Notes: generated from the sequence alone by a model not told the origin. Shown: positions 46,539 through 54,980, numbered from the stretch's first letter. The stretch: DNA of 64,000 nt from Sulfuricella sp. T08 (GCF_000971475.1 NZ_DF967522.1:147403-211402), one strand, 5' to 3'. A program made the numbers and translations.

Positions 46539-47315
46539 TTACTTTCGGCCAAAGCGGGATAGCACCCGCCCGGTATAGTAGCGAAGGGGAAAAGTATAAG
46601 ACATATCGTTCGAGCCGAATTTGAGTTTTTGTTTGAACTGCCAGAGCGTATCGTTGCCGTAAATCTCGATGCGACGTAATAAATATGGATCGATCCCTTC
46701 ACCATTGAAACCCGACCGGGTCGAACAAGCAGTGCGGTAGCCAGCGGCAGCAACTGCCATCAGCGTTTTGTCGTCGTACAAGCCAAATGGATAAGCAAAA
46801 TGGTTTACGTCCGATCCGGTAAGCGTCTGCAATTTTTCGCGGCTCATCCGGATTTCGGCCATGGTGTTTTCAGCATCAAGCTGCGGCAGATTCGGATGAC
46901 TGCACGTATGGCTGCCAATGCAAACGCCCGCAGCTTGCATCTCCAGCATCTCACTTTGAGTCATCAATTCGCGCTCGGGAAAGCCGCGCGGGGTCATCCA
47001 GTTGTTGTTCGCACCGATGCGGTCAGCCAGCATAAACATCGTCGCCGGAATATTGTAACGGGTGAGCACTGGCAAGGCATGGTGGAATGTGTCACGAAAA
47101 CCATCGTCAAACGTGACGGCCACCCCTGTTGTCGGCCATGCGCTCTTTCCTTCAATCGCTGTGGCAATTTGATCGAGACTCAACAGATTTTTCCCGGATT
47201 CGTGCAAAAAACGCATCTGTGCTTCAAAGCGATCGGGGGATAAGCAGAATTTCGCCTCCTGCTTCGCGCGTGCCCGGTCGATTATGTGATACATCAGGAT
47301 AAGGATCCGGCTCAT
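46539..47315 (-). CDS. Polysaccharide deacetylase (NodB/CE4 family)
   Basis: This has the standard CE4 layout: ILILMYHIIDRAR at the start, GVAVTFDDGFRDTF with the catalytic Asp70-Asp71, IGSHTCSHPNLP with metal ligands His136 and His140, and FAYPFGLYDDKT (about 173). Length 258 residues. No signal peptide, so a cytosolic or membrane-side substrate is possible. It overlaps the propeller gene upstream by four bases and precedes the GT2 gene. It is distinct in sequence from the XrtA-type deacetylase at 17823. Confidence 0.9.
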   Translation of the reverse strand: MSRILILMYHIIDRARAKQEAKFCLSPDRFEAQMRFLHESGKNLLSLDQIATAIEGKSAWPTTGVAVTFDDGFRDTFHHALPVLTRYNIPATMFMLADRIGANNNWMTPRGFPERELMTQSEMLEMQAAGVCIGSHTCSHPNLPQLDAENTMAEIRMSREKLQTLTGSDVNHFAYPFGLYDDKTLMAVAAAGYRTACSTRSGFNGEGIDPYLLRRIEIYGNDTLWQFKQKLKFGSNDMSYTFPLRYYTGRVLSRFGRK

Positions 47316-48592
47316 GCGATCAGGTCTTCCACATCAACCACATATATCTGACGCGAGCCGTTGTGTACCGAATCGATACAGACCTGCCGGCCATCGCGCC
47401 GCCAGCGTGGATGCAGATCGCAGCGTATTTCACCCCACCATTTTGCTTTCGGAGAATACAGTCGCGCGATATCTAGACGTTTTCCCTCGGGCCAAGAGAC
47501 CAGCATCAGCGTGCGCATGTCATAGCGGTCGGGGTAGGTATCGTTGAGTACCCAGTGTCGATCGGGTGAGAAGCTGTCGTGGCCATCCTCGGTGAGTATA
47601 CCCTCGCCATAGACCTGGTAAGAGCCATCGCGTACATCCACCAGCAGGAAGTGCTCACTGCCATCGCGACGGCGCGCCCACACCAACAGTCGATCCTCAT
47701 CCAGCCAGTCGTAATGCGAGATGCGCCCGGTGTCGAGCGCACAGGCGAGCTCGCTACCATCTGAGCGCGCCACATATAGCCGCACGCCCCAGTTCTTCTC
47801 ACCCTCGCGCCACAAGTGGAAGAAAGCGATGCGCTTACCGTGCGGGCTGGCTTGTATGTGATTCACCCAATGGAACTGTCCTGCCATGGCGGGGGTGGGG
47901 TCGCGCCTTGCCAACTCATCCAGCGTGGCGATCAGATGGCTTTTGCCGCTGTCCAGATCTAGGGTATATACGCCGTCATCGTTTGGATGAGGAGCCTCGG
48001 CCCATGGGTCCGTCACACCAGCGTAGCCATAGCCTGGACGATGTGTAGCGAGTCGGGCAAAATTCAGGCTCCAGGCAGTCTTTCCATCGGAGGACATGGC
48101 ATAGATTGCACGATCGTAGACCCGTTGCTCTTTTCCAGAAATATCGCGTACAACGCCCACCAGTTTGCCATCACGCCGATCATTGTGAACCAGAAGGTGA
48201 TCCGGCTCAGCAGGATGCCAAGCGAGCATGGCACCCTGCTGCCAATTCCATGACAGGCTTTCAGCGAGCAACTCGAAGCGGTTGTCGGAGAGGTGTACGA
48301 CACCGACGCCCACCCGGTCATCGGAGCCGGGCGGGCGGTCGTTGAAGCCCGACTCGTGCGCGAGCAGCATGGTCTGAGAGGCGTTCCAAGGCGATTTTTC
48401 GTAATACCCAAAGAAGTGGTGTTTCGGTCCAAAGGTCACGGCTCGCACGCGCTCGCGGGTACTGCCGAAATGTAACCAGCGGTATAGCGCGGGCTGCGTC
48501 TTGCGCACCTGGCCTTCCGTCAAGGATTCCAACTTCTGCTGCACGCGCCATGGTAGGCCGGGCACGGACATAATGGTTCGGTATGGATTCAT
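47312..48592 (-). CDS. Beta-propeller-like protein, function unknown
   Basis: I start at the ATG at 48592, overlapping the preceding stop as ATGA, although an in-frame start lies 87 bases further up. The 426 residues contain repeated Trp/Asp-rich blades, for example AHESGFNDRPPGSDDRVGVG, MLAWHPAEPDHLLVHNDRRD, HYDWLDEDRLLVWARRRDG, HPRWRRDGRQVCIDSVHNG. These look like TolB/oligogalacturonate-lyase-type propellers. There is no obvious signal peptide or catalytic motif I can name. In a sugar locus a glycan-binding or lyase-like role is imaginable but not shown. Confidence 0.65.
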   Translation of the reverse strand: MNPYRTIMSVPGLPWRVQQKLESLTEGQVRKTQPALYRWLHFGSTRERVRAVTFGPKHHFFGYYEKSPWNASQTMLLAHESGFNDRPPGSDDRVGVGVVHLSDNRFELLAESLSWNWQQGAMLAWHPAEPDHLLVHNDRRDGKLVGVVRDISGKEQRVYDRAIYAMSSDGKTAWSLNFARLATHRPGYGYAGVTDPWAEAPHPNDDGVYTLDLDSGKSHLIATLDELARRDPTPAMAGQFHWVNHIQASPHGKRIAFFHLWREGEKNWGVRLYVARSDGSELACALDTGRISHYDWLDEDRLLVWARRRDGSEHFLLVDVRDGSYQVYGEGILTEDGHDSFSPDRHWVLNDTYPDRYDMRTLMLVSWPEGKRLDIARLYSPKAKWWGEIRCDLHPRWRRDGRQVCIDSVHNGSRQIYVVDVEDLIA

Positions 48593-49539
48593 CGGCCGCT
48601 CAGGGTTTGCACCAGTTTCACGTACGCACGCTCGGGTAAAAGTGCGGGCAGTAGATATTTTAGATCCGGCAGTTTCCAACCACCGTGGCGGAGTACTTTG
48701 CGGAACACATGCCGCGAAGTGACAAGATCGCGCCGCCAGTAAGCCTGATAGCCCCGCTTTAGAAAGCCACCGTCAATCAATTGACGGAGCTTGCCCGAAC
48801 CCAAATGCGCCACAAGTTCCGGGTAATTGTGTACAAATTTCTGCTTTACCTGCCAGGAATTTTCTGCCTGCACCCATTGTTTGGAAGTGATCTGACCACT
48901 CACCTTGTGCCGGTAAAAGGCCATGACCTCAGGCACAAGCACAATATGATTGGCCACGGCGATGCGCAGCCACAGATCGTAATCCATGCAGGTGGGCCAG
49001 CGGGTGTCAAAGCCACGCAACGCAGTAATAGCCTCGCGGCGTGTGAGCACAGCGTGAATCGGCCAGGGCGCGGCAGCGCGCAAGAACTGCTCGGCTTTAT
49101 CACCTTTTTCGTAGTCGGGGGGGACGTAGGGGTCATTGCTACGATCGACGGCACCGACGTTCTGCCAGCCACAGTAAGCCAGAACTGCATTGGAATTCAC
49201 CAATGCCGAACGCAGCTTTTCCAGGCAATCCAGGCTCCACCAGTCATCGGCGTCGAGAAAGGCCACGAACTCGCCTTGGGCATGTTGCAGTCCAAGATTG
49301 CGTGCCGGATACGGCCCCAAGCGGTCCTGATGCAGTAGATTCAGGCGCGGTGAATATTGCGTGGCAAGCCGCTGCAGGATATCCACACTGCCGTCAGTTG
49401 AGCCGTCATCCACGACGGTTAGTTCGACACTGGGGTAGGTCTGGTTTAACACGCTATCAACGGCCTCACGCAGGTATGGCTCGGCGTTGAAACAGGGCAT
49501 GATGACCGAGATCAATCCCGGTTCGAATGACTTAATCAT
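48589..49539 (-). CDS. Glycosyltransferase family 2 protein
   Basis: GT-A motifs: SVIMPCFNAEPYLREAVDS (about residue 12), LTVVDDGSTDGSVDIL (about 38), PARNLGLQHAQGEFVAFLDA (about 79) and DADDWWSLDCLEKL (about 97). MDYDLWLRIA near 196 carries a late acidic motif. Length 316 residues. It starts inside the last codons of the AsnB-like gene and ends overlapping the propeller gene, so four genes here form one tight unit. Sugar unknown. Confidence 0.9.
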   Translation of the reverse strand: MIKSFEPGLISVIMPCFNAEPYLREAVDSVLNQTYPSVELTVVDDGSTDGSVDILQRLATQYSPRLNLLHQDRLGPYPARNLGLQHAQGEFVAFLDADDWWSLDCLEKLRSALVNSNAVLAYCGWQNVGAVDRSNDPYVPPDYEKGDKAEQFLRAAAPWPIHAVLTRREAITALRGFDTRWPTCMDYDLWLRIAVANHIVLVPEVMAFYRHKVSGQITSKQWVQAENSWQVKQKFVHNYPELVAHLGSGKLRQLIDGGFLKRGYQAYWRRDLVTSRHVFRKVLRHGGWKLPDLKYLLPALLPERAYVKLVQTLSGR

Positions 49540-51343
49540 GTTTTCTCAATACGTGGCGCATAAGGAGGATACGCTCGAGATGACGAGCCCCAAGTTTCAT
49601 GGGGGCTTGGATCGGCGCCCCTGATATCGTGTTGTATAACGAAGATGCGAAAGGAACACGTTTAGCCAGCGACTTGATGAACTGCTTCGCTCTCCCCCAA
49701 CTGACTGCGGGTGGCCTTTTCACCGGAGCACTTTGTTTCACAATGTCGTCGATGAGCTTACGGATAGAATCAACCGGGATTATCGTGTCCAGTGCGCTCG
49801 TATTTTCGAGCAGTGTCTCCAAAGCTTTAGCTTGGCTCGTCACCAACTTGTGGTGGTCAAGAGGATTACCGTTGAAATCCGCCATTGGCAAGCTGAAAAG
49901 GTCAGGAAACATCTCCCGGACACAGTCGCAGTAGAGCTGCCGAGAGTAGCGTGCCGAGTCTGGCAGACGCTTAATAAACTCCAAGATATCCCGATCGAGC
50001 AACAGATTTCGGATGGGCAAACGCCGACCGAAATAGTATTCACGCCAAGGAAGCTGGAGATTGGACAGTCTCTGATCGACGTAAAGGAAGTCCTTGAATT
50101 CCTGCAACGACGCGAAGTTCTGACCGAGACCACGAATTTGTGCCCAATCTGCCTCGACGTCGCTGATGATCGCATTAGCGTCCACGGCATCCGAGAATAT
50201 CCATGTCGGCCAGAGTAGCGGATTACGCACGCCCACTATATTCGCCAGCACAAGCTGCTCCGTCGGAAGGGGTGGGCTTTCGTCCCAGCCGAAGCACTCG
50301 TCCCCTGAAAACATCACGGTGTGAGGTACGCTGAAGCGCGATGCAAGCTCATTCAAAACATCCGCCGAGGGCATGAAATCCACCAAGCCGTGGCCGAGCC
50401 TGGCATTCGCTCTTAGTCCTTCTACCAGGTCGCCATGGAAGTTAAATACACCGTGTTGCAAGCCAAAGCGGCTGGCAATCATCTTGGGGACAGTGACGTC
50501 GTCAGCTGTCTCGGGGCCATATGAGAAGCAGTATATCTTCTCGGCTGGCACGATTTCCCTGAGCAGGCCCAATACTGCACGCGAATCATAGCCTCCGCTC
50601 AACGAGAGGATGACCTGCTCGTCGGGCGACACGCGCCGCACAGCCGCCTTTCTGAGAAGTGAGGCAAGTTCGGTGCGCAGGTCTGCAGGGTCTCTATCTG
50701 TATATTCGTGATTGAATCGGTATTTCCAGTATGGCTCAGAGAGCACGCTGCCTTCGACAAAGCGGTGAATGGATGCGCTTTCTAACTGACGCACTCCGAG
50801 TAATGGCGTGCGGCCCAGGCAAATGAATCCGCTGATGAGGTAGGGGATTAGCGCGACGGGGTCGCATTCGGTTGCGGGGATCCACGGCAGATCCGTGGCG
50901 ATCCAGTGACAACCGTCGCGTTGAGTATGAAAAACTCGCCTTGAATTCACGCGGTCTGTTACCACTGTTACCAGATCACGCCGGGTATCGACAATCAGGA
51001 ACGCGCAGGAGCCGTCAAGTCCCGAAAAGAACGAAGGCCCATGCTCTGCGTAGGCAGTGAGGACCAGCTCTTCAGCTTCTTGTGTGGAAAGCGGATGGTC
51101 ACCGTATAGCTCACCATGAAGCAGTATAGTGAAGTCGCCAGATGAGTCTTTTATAAGCTGTGTGCCATCTGTATGGGCCAGAAGGACACGACGGCTGGGG
51201 GTCCTAATCGTTACTTGCGGCCGTATCCCAAGCTGTGCCTCGAACTCCGCTGCCAATACTTGCTCGTCATTACCCATATGCGCGGGGCAGATCATCGCAG
51301 CGAAATCTGAACGAACGAACATGCCCGAAGCTACAGAACTCAC
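49532..51343 (-). CDS. Asparagine synthase-like protein without the glutaminase nucleophile
   Basis: The 603-residue protein has both AsnB domains. The ATP-pyrophosphatase part is intact (VILSLSGGYDSRAVLG, residues 245-259, and YCFSYGPETADD). The N-terminal glutaminase-like part (GELYGDHPLST, FSGLDGSCAFLIVD, VVTDRVNSRRVF) lacks Cys2; the reading frame starts MSSVASGMFVRSDF, where SGMFV may align with the usual CGIAG, so Ser7 would replace Cys. Ammonia use, or a non-amidating role such as amide/lactam formation, is therefore possible. The start is GTG at 51343, overlapping the stop of a 46-codon ORF by four bases. Compare the intact amidotransferase at 23751. Confidence 0.85.
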   Translation of the reverse strand: MSSVASGMFVRSDFAAMICPAHMGNDEQVLAAEFEAQLGIRPQVTIRTPSRRVLLAHTDGTQLIKDSSGDFTILLHGELYGDHPLSTQEAEELVLTAYAEHGPSFFSGLDGSCAFLIVDTRRDLVTVVTDRVNSRRVFHTQRDGCHWIATDLPWIPATECDPVALIPYLISGFICLGRTPLLGVRQLESASIHRFVEGSVLSEPYWKYRFNHEYTDRDPADLRTELASLLRKAAVRRVSPDEQVILSLSGGYDSRAVLGLLREIVPAEKIYCFSYGPETADDVTVPKMIASRFGLQHGVFNFHGDLVEGLRANARLGHGLVDFMPSADVLNELASRFSVPHTVMFSGDECFGWDESPPLPTEQLVLANIVGVRNPLLWPTWIFSDAVDANAIISDVEADWAQIRGLGQNFASLQEFKDFLYVDQRLSNLQLPWREYYFGRRLPIRNLLLDRDILEFIKRLPDSARYSRQLYCDCVREMFPDLFSLPMADFNGNPLDHHKLVTSQAKALETLLENTSALDTIIPVDSIRKLIDDIVKQSAPVKRPPAVSWGRAKQFIKSLAKRVPFASSLYNTISGAPIQAPMKLGARHLERILLMRHVLRKHD

Positions 51344-51480
51344 TGACAGTCTCCATAAAAATGGCTCACGGCGTATGGCGCCGTATCGCTTGTGATGGGA
51401 ACCCCTTTTTCGTAAAGAAGCACTCCAAATATGTTTGATCCAGTGTGACGATCAACCTGTGCTACAAAAATTCTCATCAT
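51340..51480 (-). CDS. 46-residue ORF translationally coupled to the AsnB-like gene
   Basis: An ATG at 51480 (a second lies one codon on, and a third start 15 bases upstream at 51495) follows GGAAAAG and opens MMRIFVAQVDRHTG..., ending ...HFYGDCQ at a TGA that overlaps the GTG of the AsnB-like gene (GTGA). That is the geometry of a genuine coupled gene pair. I know no homologue. It may be a real small protein, a peptide substrate, or just a leader used for coupling. Confidence 0.4.
   Translation of the reverse strand: MMRIFVAQVDRHTGSNIFGVLLYEKGVPITSDTAPYAVSHFYGDCQ
51368..51384 (-). repeat. Small perfect hairpin upstream of the AsnB-like gene
   Basis: ACGGCG and CGCCGT are exact complements separated by five bases. 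The hairpin lies inside the small coupled ORF, 25 bases before the GTG start, where it could hide or expose the ribosome binding site of the AsnB-like gene. No T-run follows. Confidence 0.4.
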
Positions 51481-51532
51481 GGTTCTTTTCCACATCGTGG
51501 CGCGCGGGGTCAGGTGTTTTGAAAGCGTTGGC

Positions 51533-52288
51533 TTACTGCGACGAAGAAAATAGGTGGCCTTTGTAATGCTTCAGTGCAGAAAACGGCCGCTTAGAATAAA
51601 TCTCCCGGCGTGAAAAGCCAAGTTTTGACAAAAGCCCCATGAATTTCTCGTTCGTTCCATAGTACACAATTCGGATAGGGCGTGGCTTGATCCTGAAACT
51701 CTCTTGGATATTTTCAACCACCCGGTCGATGACCGGGGACAAGAACGGCGTGAAAAAAAATATTACTAGCGGATCGTCGGGCAGTTGGAAATCGCGTGCA
51801 TCCATACATACTGACGCTATGTCCGCACACTTTTGTTTGCGGCTATTCCATCTGGCGATGTTTGCGCGCGCGATCGTGTGCAGGCTATTAGCAAATTCCA
51901 CGCCAATAATCCGTTGATAGGGGTATTCTGAGGCAAGCAACAATACCCGACCTTTTCCCGAGCCATAGTCAATGAAAGTGAATTTCGAGTGATCCACAGG
52001 CAATGAATCTAATATCGCTCGCAGGGCCGGAACCGGGGTAGGTTCATAATGGATGCCTGAATCTTTCTGCTCAGATGTCACGTCAAGACCTTTGACGCCA
52101 ATTAGGCCGCTCGTATCGACCCCATATTTGCGATCAAACCTGCGATCGATGAACACACGAAATTTTTCGTTGAGATTTATCCGCGCGAGAAGTCGGGCGC
52201 GCCATGCCATATATTCGGCGATTCTCCGGGCTGCCCCCATCAGCCCCTCGTCTATCGTGACCCGAATCAGCTTTTGTAATACATTCAC
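51533..52288 (-). CDS. Class I SAM-dependent methyltransferase-like protein
   Basis: The SAM-binding motif is FTFIDYGSGKGRVLLLAS (residues 103-120), followed by IIGVEFANSLHTIARANI (about 126), and the family block DRKYGVDTSGLIG (about 52). DPLVIFFFTPFLSPV (about 166) is the catalytic-strand region. I place the start at the GTG at 52288 because GGGAGGGG lies eight bases upstream; a TTG at 52396 would add 36 residues but has no ribosome binding site. Length 251 residues. The open frame upstream of the start may be the end of a broken, longer version. Confidence 0.75.
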   Translation of the reverse strand: MNVLQKLIRVTIDEGLMGAARRIAEYMAWRARLLARINLNEKFRVFIDRRFDRKYGVDTSGLIGVKGLDVTSEQKDSGIHYEPTPVPALRAILDSLPVDHSKFTFIDYGSGKGRVLLLASEYPYQRIIGVEFANSLHTIARANIARWNSRKQKCADIASVCMDARDFQLPDDPLVIFFFTPFLSPVIDRVVENIQESFRIKPRPIRIVYYGTNEKFMGLLSKLGFSRREIYSKRPFSALKHYKGHLFSSSQ

Positions 52289-52454
52289 GTTTGTTCCCCT
52301 CCCAACAGTGATCCTGATCCATTCCAAACTGGCGAGATCGTTTATTAGGTCTGTATAAGGCCGCCCCTGTTGGATGCTGGAACGTATATTCAACAAGACA
52401 TCCGTGTCTGGTAATTTTTATAAACCCGGATTGTTTCACCAGGAGTTACCTCTT

Positions 52455-53534
52455 TCATGCACTTAATTCCTCGGCAATAACCTCTAGCCACGTCCGGCCC
52501 CATTTTTGATCAGGCTCAATGTGGTTGCCTTCCGCCCATTCGTTCCAAGCCTTGAGGAAAACGATGCGCTCGTCGGCGGGGTGATGCGCGACGCGGGATA
52601 GCGCCTCACGCAGATGACCGCGAAACAGTTCCGGTGTGGCGTTGTGAAATACCAGTCCGCGCATGCCGAGGCGCGGGGTGTTGTCCCAATTCGGCAAAAC
52701 CAAGGGGTAGTCTGTCCATTCCACGGGCTTGCTACGTAGCAGCATGGGTAGAATTTCTTCGTAATCCCAGATGGTCAGTTCATGTTTGTTGCCGGCAAGG
52801 GCCAACTTCAGCTTTGTCCACAGGTAGTGGCGAGGGATACGGCCATCCCGGCTGGGCAAGGATTGCATGGTCGCGGCATCGAAGCCGCGCATACGCGGAT
52901 CCCATTTTTCGTTGGCGTGTGCTACGCCTATCAGATGGAGACCGGGAAGCCCGGCATCCGACGCGCGTTTGCGCCAGAAATCTATAACTTTCTCAACTTC
53001 TGGGATCTCATCTGGTTTGTAAACAACAAAAATAGGTTTGCCATCAATCCTGAGATAGCGGGGGTCGGTGAACGCTTGCAGCAGCCAATCGAAATGGGCC
53101 GCGTGGTCGTCCCAACCGGGATAGACCTGTTCAACGAGCATATTACTGGTGCCTTGCCAGACGGTATTCCAACTATGATTTGCCCAGCATAGACAAAATG
53201 GGAAGTCAGGTTCCTTGGATAGCAATATTTCGTTTACTGGCCGTTCGAGAATACGCCGGCCGCCAAACCAGTAGTGGTAGTAGCAAAAACCTGCGATGCC
53301 GTATTCTTTTGCCAATTCGGCTTGTGCGTGCCGCGCCTCTGGTAGACGCAGGTCATAAAAACCCAAGTCGGCTGGGATGTGGGGCTGGTAATGTCCCGGG
53401 AACAAGGGGGTTGCTTTGGCAGTGTTGGTCCACTCAGTGAATCCCTTTCCCCACCATTCGTCATTCTCCGGTGTTGGGTGGAACTGAGGAAGGTGAAATG
53501 CGATTACGCGTGTATGAGGGGTTTGTGATGGCAT
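52455..53534 (-). CDS. WbsX/GH99-like glycan-processing protein
   Basis: Members of this family occur in O-antigen and capsule loci and carry a glycoside-hydrolase-99-like barrel; some are annotated as glycosyltransferase WbsX. Diagnostic blocks are LPQFHPTPENDEWWGKGF (residues 15-32), GFCYYHYWFGGRRILERP (about 81), FPFCLCWANHSWNTVW (about 110) and FLKAWNEWAEGNHIEPD (about 328). Length 359 residues is typical. Its exact reaction is not settled. A broken copy of the start of such a gene lies at 54896-54940. Confidence 0.85.
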   Translation of the reverse strand: MPSQTPHTRVIAFHLPQFHPTPENDEWWGKGFTEWTNTAKATPLFPGHYQPHIPADLGFYDLRLPEARHAQAELAKEYGIAGFCYYHYWFGGRRILERPVNEILLSKEPDFPFCLCWANHSWNTVWQGTSNMLVEQVYPGWDDHAAHFDWLLQAFTDPRYLRIDGKPIFVVYKPDEIPEVEKVIDFWRKRASDAGLPGLHLIGVAHANEKWDPRMRGFDAATMQSLPSRDGRIPRHYLWTKLKLALAGNKHELTIWDYEEILPMLLRSKPVEWTDYPLVLPNWDNTPRLGMRGLVFHNATPELFRGHLREALSRVAHHPADERIVFLKAWNEWAEGNHIEPDQKWGRTWLEVIAEELSA

Positions 53535-53540
53535 GGTCTT

Positions 53541-53723
53541 TCAATTTTGATTTTTGCGGCTTAGGAATGGGAGCTCAATGTAGAGGTAAGTGACACCCGA
53601 CAATAACACTACAGCGGTAGCGATTCGTCCGCTCCACCCCCAATACTCAACTGATGACATATTTTGCGTTGTGTAGAGTGCATGTTGTCCCATCGCGCCA
53701 TTCAGTATCCTCGGTGACACCAC
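53541..53723 (-). pseudogene. Probable C-terminal remnant of an acyltransferase-3 family gene
   Basis: The 60-codon frame has two ends of different character: a polar first half, then a hydrophobic helix ATAVVLLSGVTYLYIE followed by LPFLSRKNQN. The SGVTYLYIELPFLSRK pattern resembles the closing SY-xx-IE-P-F-L-xx motif of OafA/YrhL-type acyltransferases. A stop codon lies directly upstream in frame, so only the tail is left. It ends seven bases before the WbsX-like start. The identification rests on a short motif. Confidence 0.4.
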
Positions 53724-53771
53724 TTACTAATGTCCAGCACGTGGATAATCCATAGAAGATTGGTTGTTTGA

Positions 53772-54587
53772 TCAGGTGTAACAGACGGCGATTAAAGTGT
53801 CAGCATTTTCAATGTTCAATTTGCTTATCTTGGCCATATCCAAGTTATAGCGGGTATTTAACTTCTTTGCCAGATCGGGCGCAGGCTTACCCAGCATACC
53901 AAGTACTCCTTGGGGTAATATTTTCTTTATTAGGGTGATGGGTAAATGATCCATTTCCCAACGTAGTTCGGAAACAATACGGTTCATCTCCAACATTTTT
54001 AGGGCGAGAGGATCATAATCTTGAGCGTAGAGTTCAACCTTTGGAAAATGCTTTTCAAGTAGATCCCTGAATTCCTGGACGGTTAGTTCCTTTAAGTGAT
54101 ATGGGTTTGCCCCCATCCATCCCTTGTGCCGGTAGAACTCATGAACATCCTTGTTTGGGGTTGAGCAAATGAACAATCCGCCAGCCTTGAGAATTCTACG
54201 AGCATTGGTTAGATATTCATCTTGTTCAAAAAAATGCTCGATGGTCTCAAATGAGACGTAAGCATCAAAATGTCCATCGGGGTATTCGGGCCGAATACAG
54301 TTCACTTTAGTGTAAGTCAGATTTTCATGAGTGAAGCGCTTGTTTGCGTAACTGACCGCTTCCTGGCTAATGTCTCCGCCGATAACGTTACAGCCATACT
54401 TGGCAAGGAGATGGGAACCATAACCCGAACCGCACGCCGCATCTAAAATATTCATACCCTTCTTCAAGAATCCCCTTGCGAAATCGTAGCGGGCGAGATG
54501 TTCGATGAAATTACGGTTATCTCCTTCCGTTTCTGGTGGCATGACACGCTCATCAGAGGGGGGGGCAAAAAATTTTTCGTTCTGCAT
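53772..54587 (-). CDS. Class I SAM-dependent methyltransferase
   Basis: The SAM motif NILDAACGSGYGSHLLAK begins near residue 46, NVIGGDISQEAVSYAN (about 67) gives the acidic loop, and FDAYVSFETIEHFFE (about 103) plus AGGLFICSTPNKDVHEFY (about 131) complete a methyltransferase-11-type domain. The C-terminal 90 residues are a helical extension. Length 271 residues. AT-rich relative to the flanking genes. Sugar or lipid-linked intermediate methylation is inferred from context. Confidence 0.83.
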   Translation of the reverse strand: MQNEKFFAPPSDERVMPPETEGDNRNFIEHLARYDFARGFLKKGMNILDAACGSGYGSHLLAKYGCNVIGGDISQEAVSYANKRFTHENLTYTKVNCIRPEYPDGHFDAYVSFETIEHFFEQDEYLTNARRILKAGGLFICSTPNKDVHEFYRHKGWMGANPYHLKELTVQEFRDLLEKHFPKVELYAQDYDPLALKMLEMNRIVSELRWEMDHLPITLIKKILPQGVLGMLGKPAPDLAKKLNTRYNLDMAKISKLNIENADTLIAVCYT

Positions 54588-54695
54588 CTATGTTCCTCCA
54601 TGAAATCTAATTCGTTCGTTCTTAATCTCGTAAAGAACGAGCGAGAATATTTAAGAATATGCTTCCAGATAATACGAAAATCGATGCTGTTGCTT

Positions 54696-54895
54696 TCATT
54701 CATTTGGTGGTCGGTCTTGGGCGCTTGAGACCAACCACCAAACACACCACCCGAGTTGAGGTTCCACATCAAACCCACTGGGCAATTCATGCAGCTTAAG
54801 AGCTAATGCCTCACGCGCTGTATTGATGACCAGAAATTCACCGCCTCTTGGCTCAAGTTGAAAACCCGGATCCGTGGAACTATGGTAGATGTGGT
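54696..54895 (-). pseudogene. 3' fragment of an unidentified gene (recombination scar)
   Basis: Read on the minus strand, a frame entering from about 54895 gives HIYHSSTDPGFQLEPRGGEF, then LVINTAREALALKL, HELPSGFDVEPQLGWCVWWL and VSSAQDRPPNE before a TGA at 54696. The composition and absence of stops look like the end of a real protein, but it has no start of its own. I do not recognise the family. Confidence 0.35.
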
Positions 54896-54940
54896 GGGGT
54901 AAAACTGCGGCAAGTGGAAGGCTATGATCCCGGCTTTCAT
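54896..54940 (-). pseudogene. Truncated 5' end of a WbsX/GH99-like gene
   Basis: The ATG at 54940 encodes MKAGIIAFHLPQFYP, which matches the WbsX-like start at 53534 (VIAFHLPQFHP) at 9 of 10 core residues, while the codons differ mainly at third positions, as expected of a true homologue. The similarity ends at base 54896, where another partial gene continues in a different frame. The rest of the 54588-54980 gap holds nothing else I can name. Confidence 0.45.
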
Positions 54941-54980
54941 GTCGTCCTTATCGCATCCTGTGTTTGATATTTATACATAT

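Noticed and set aside
51340-51480. Lasso-peptide precursor interpretation of the small ORF
   Set aside because: No Thr at the penultimate leader position followed by Gly with an acidic residue at core position 7-9, and no RRE/peptidase genes; kept only as a generic small ORF.
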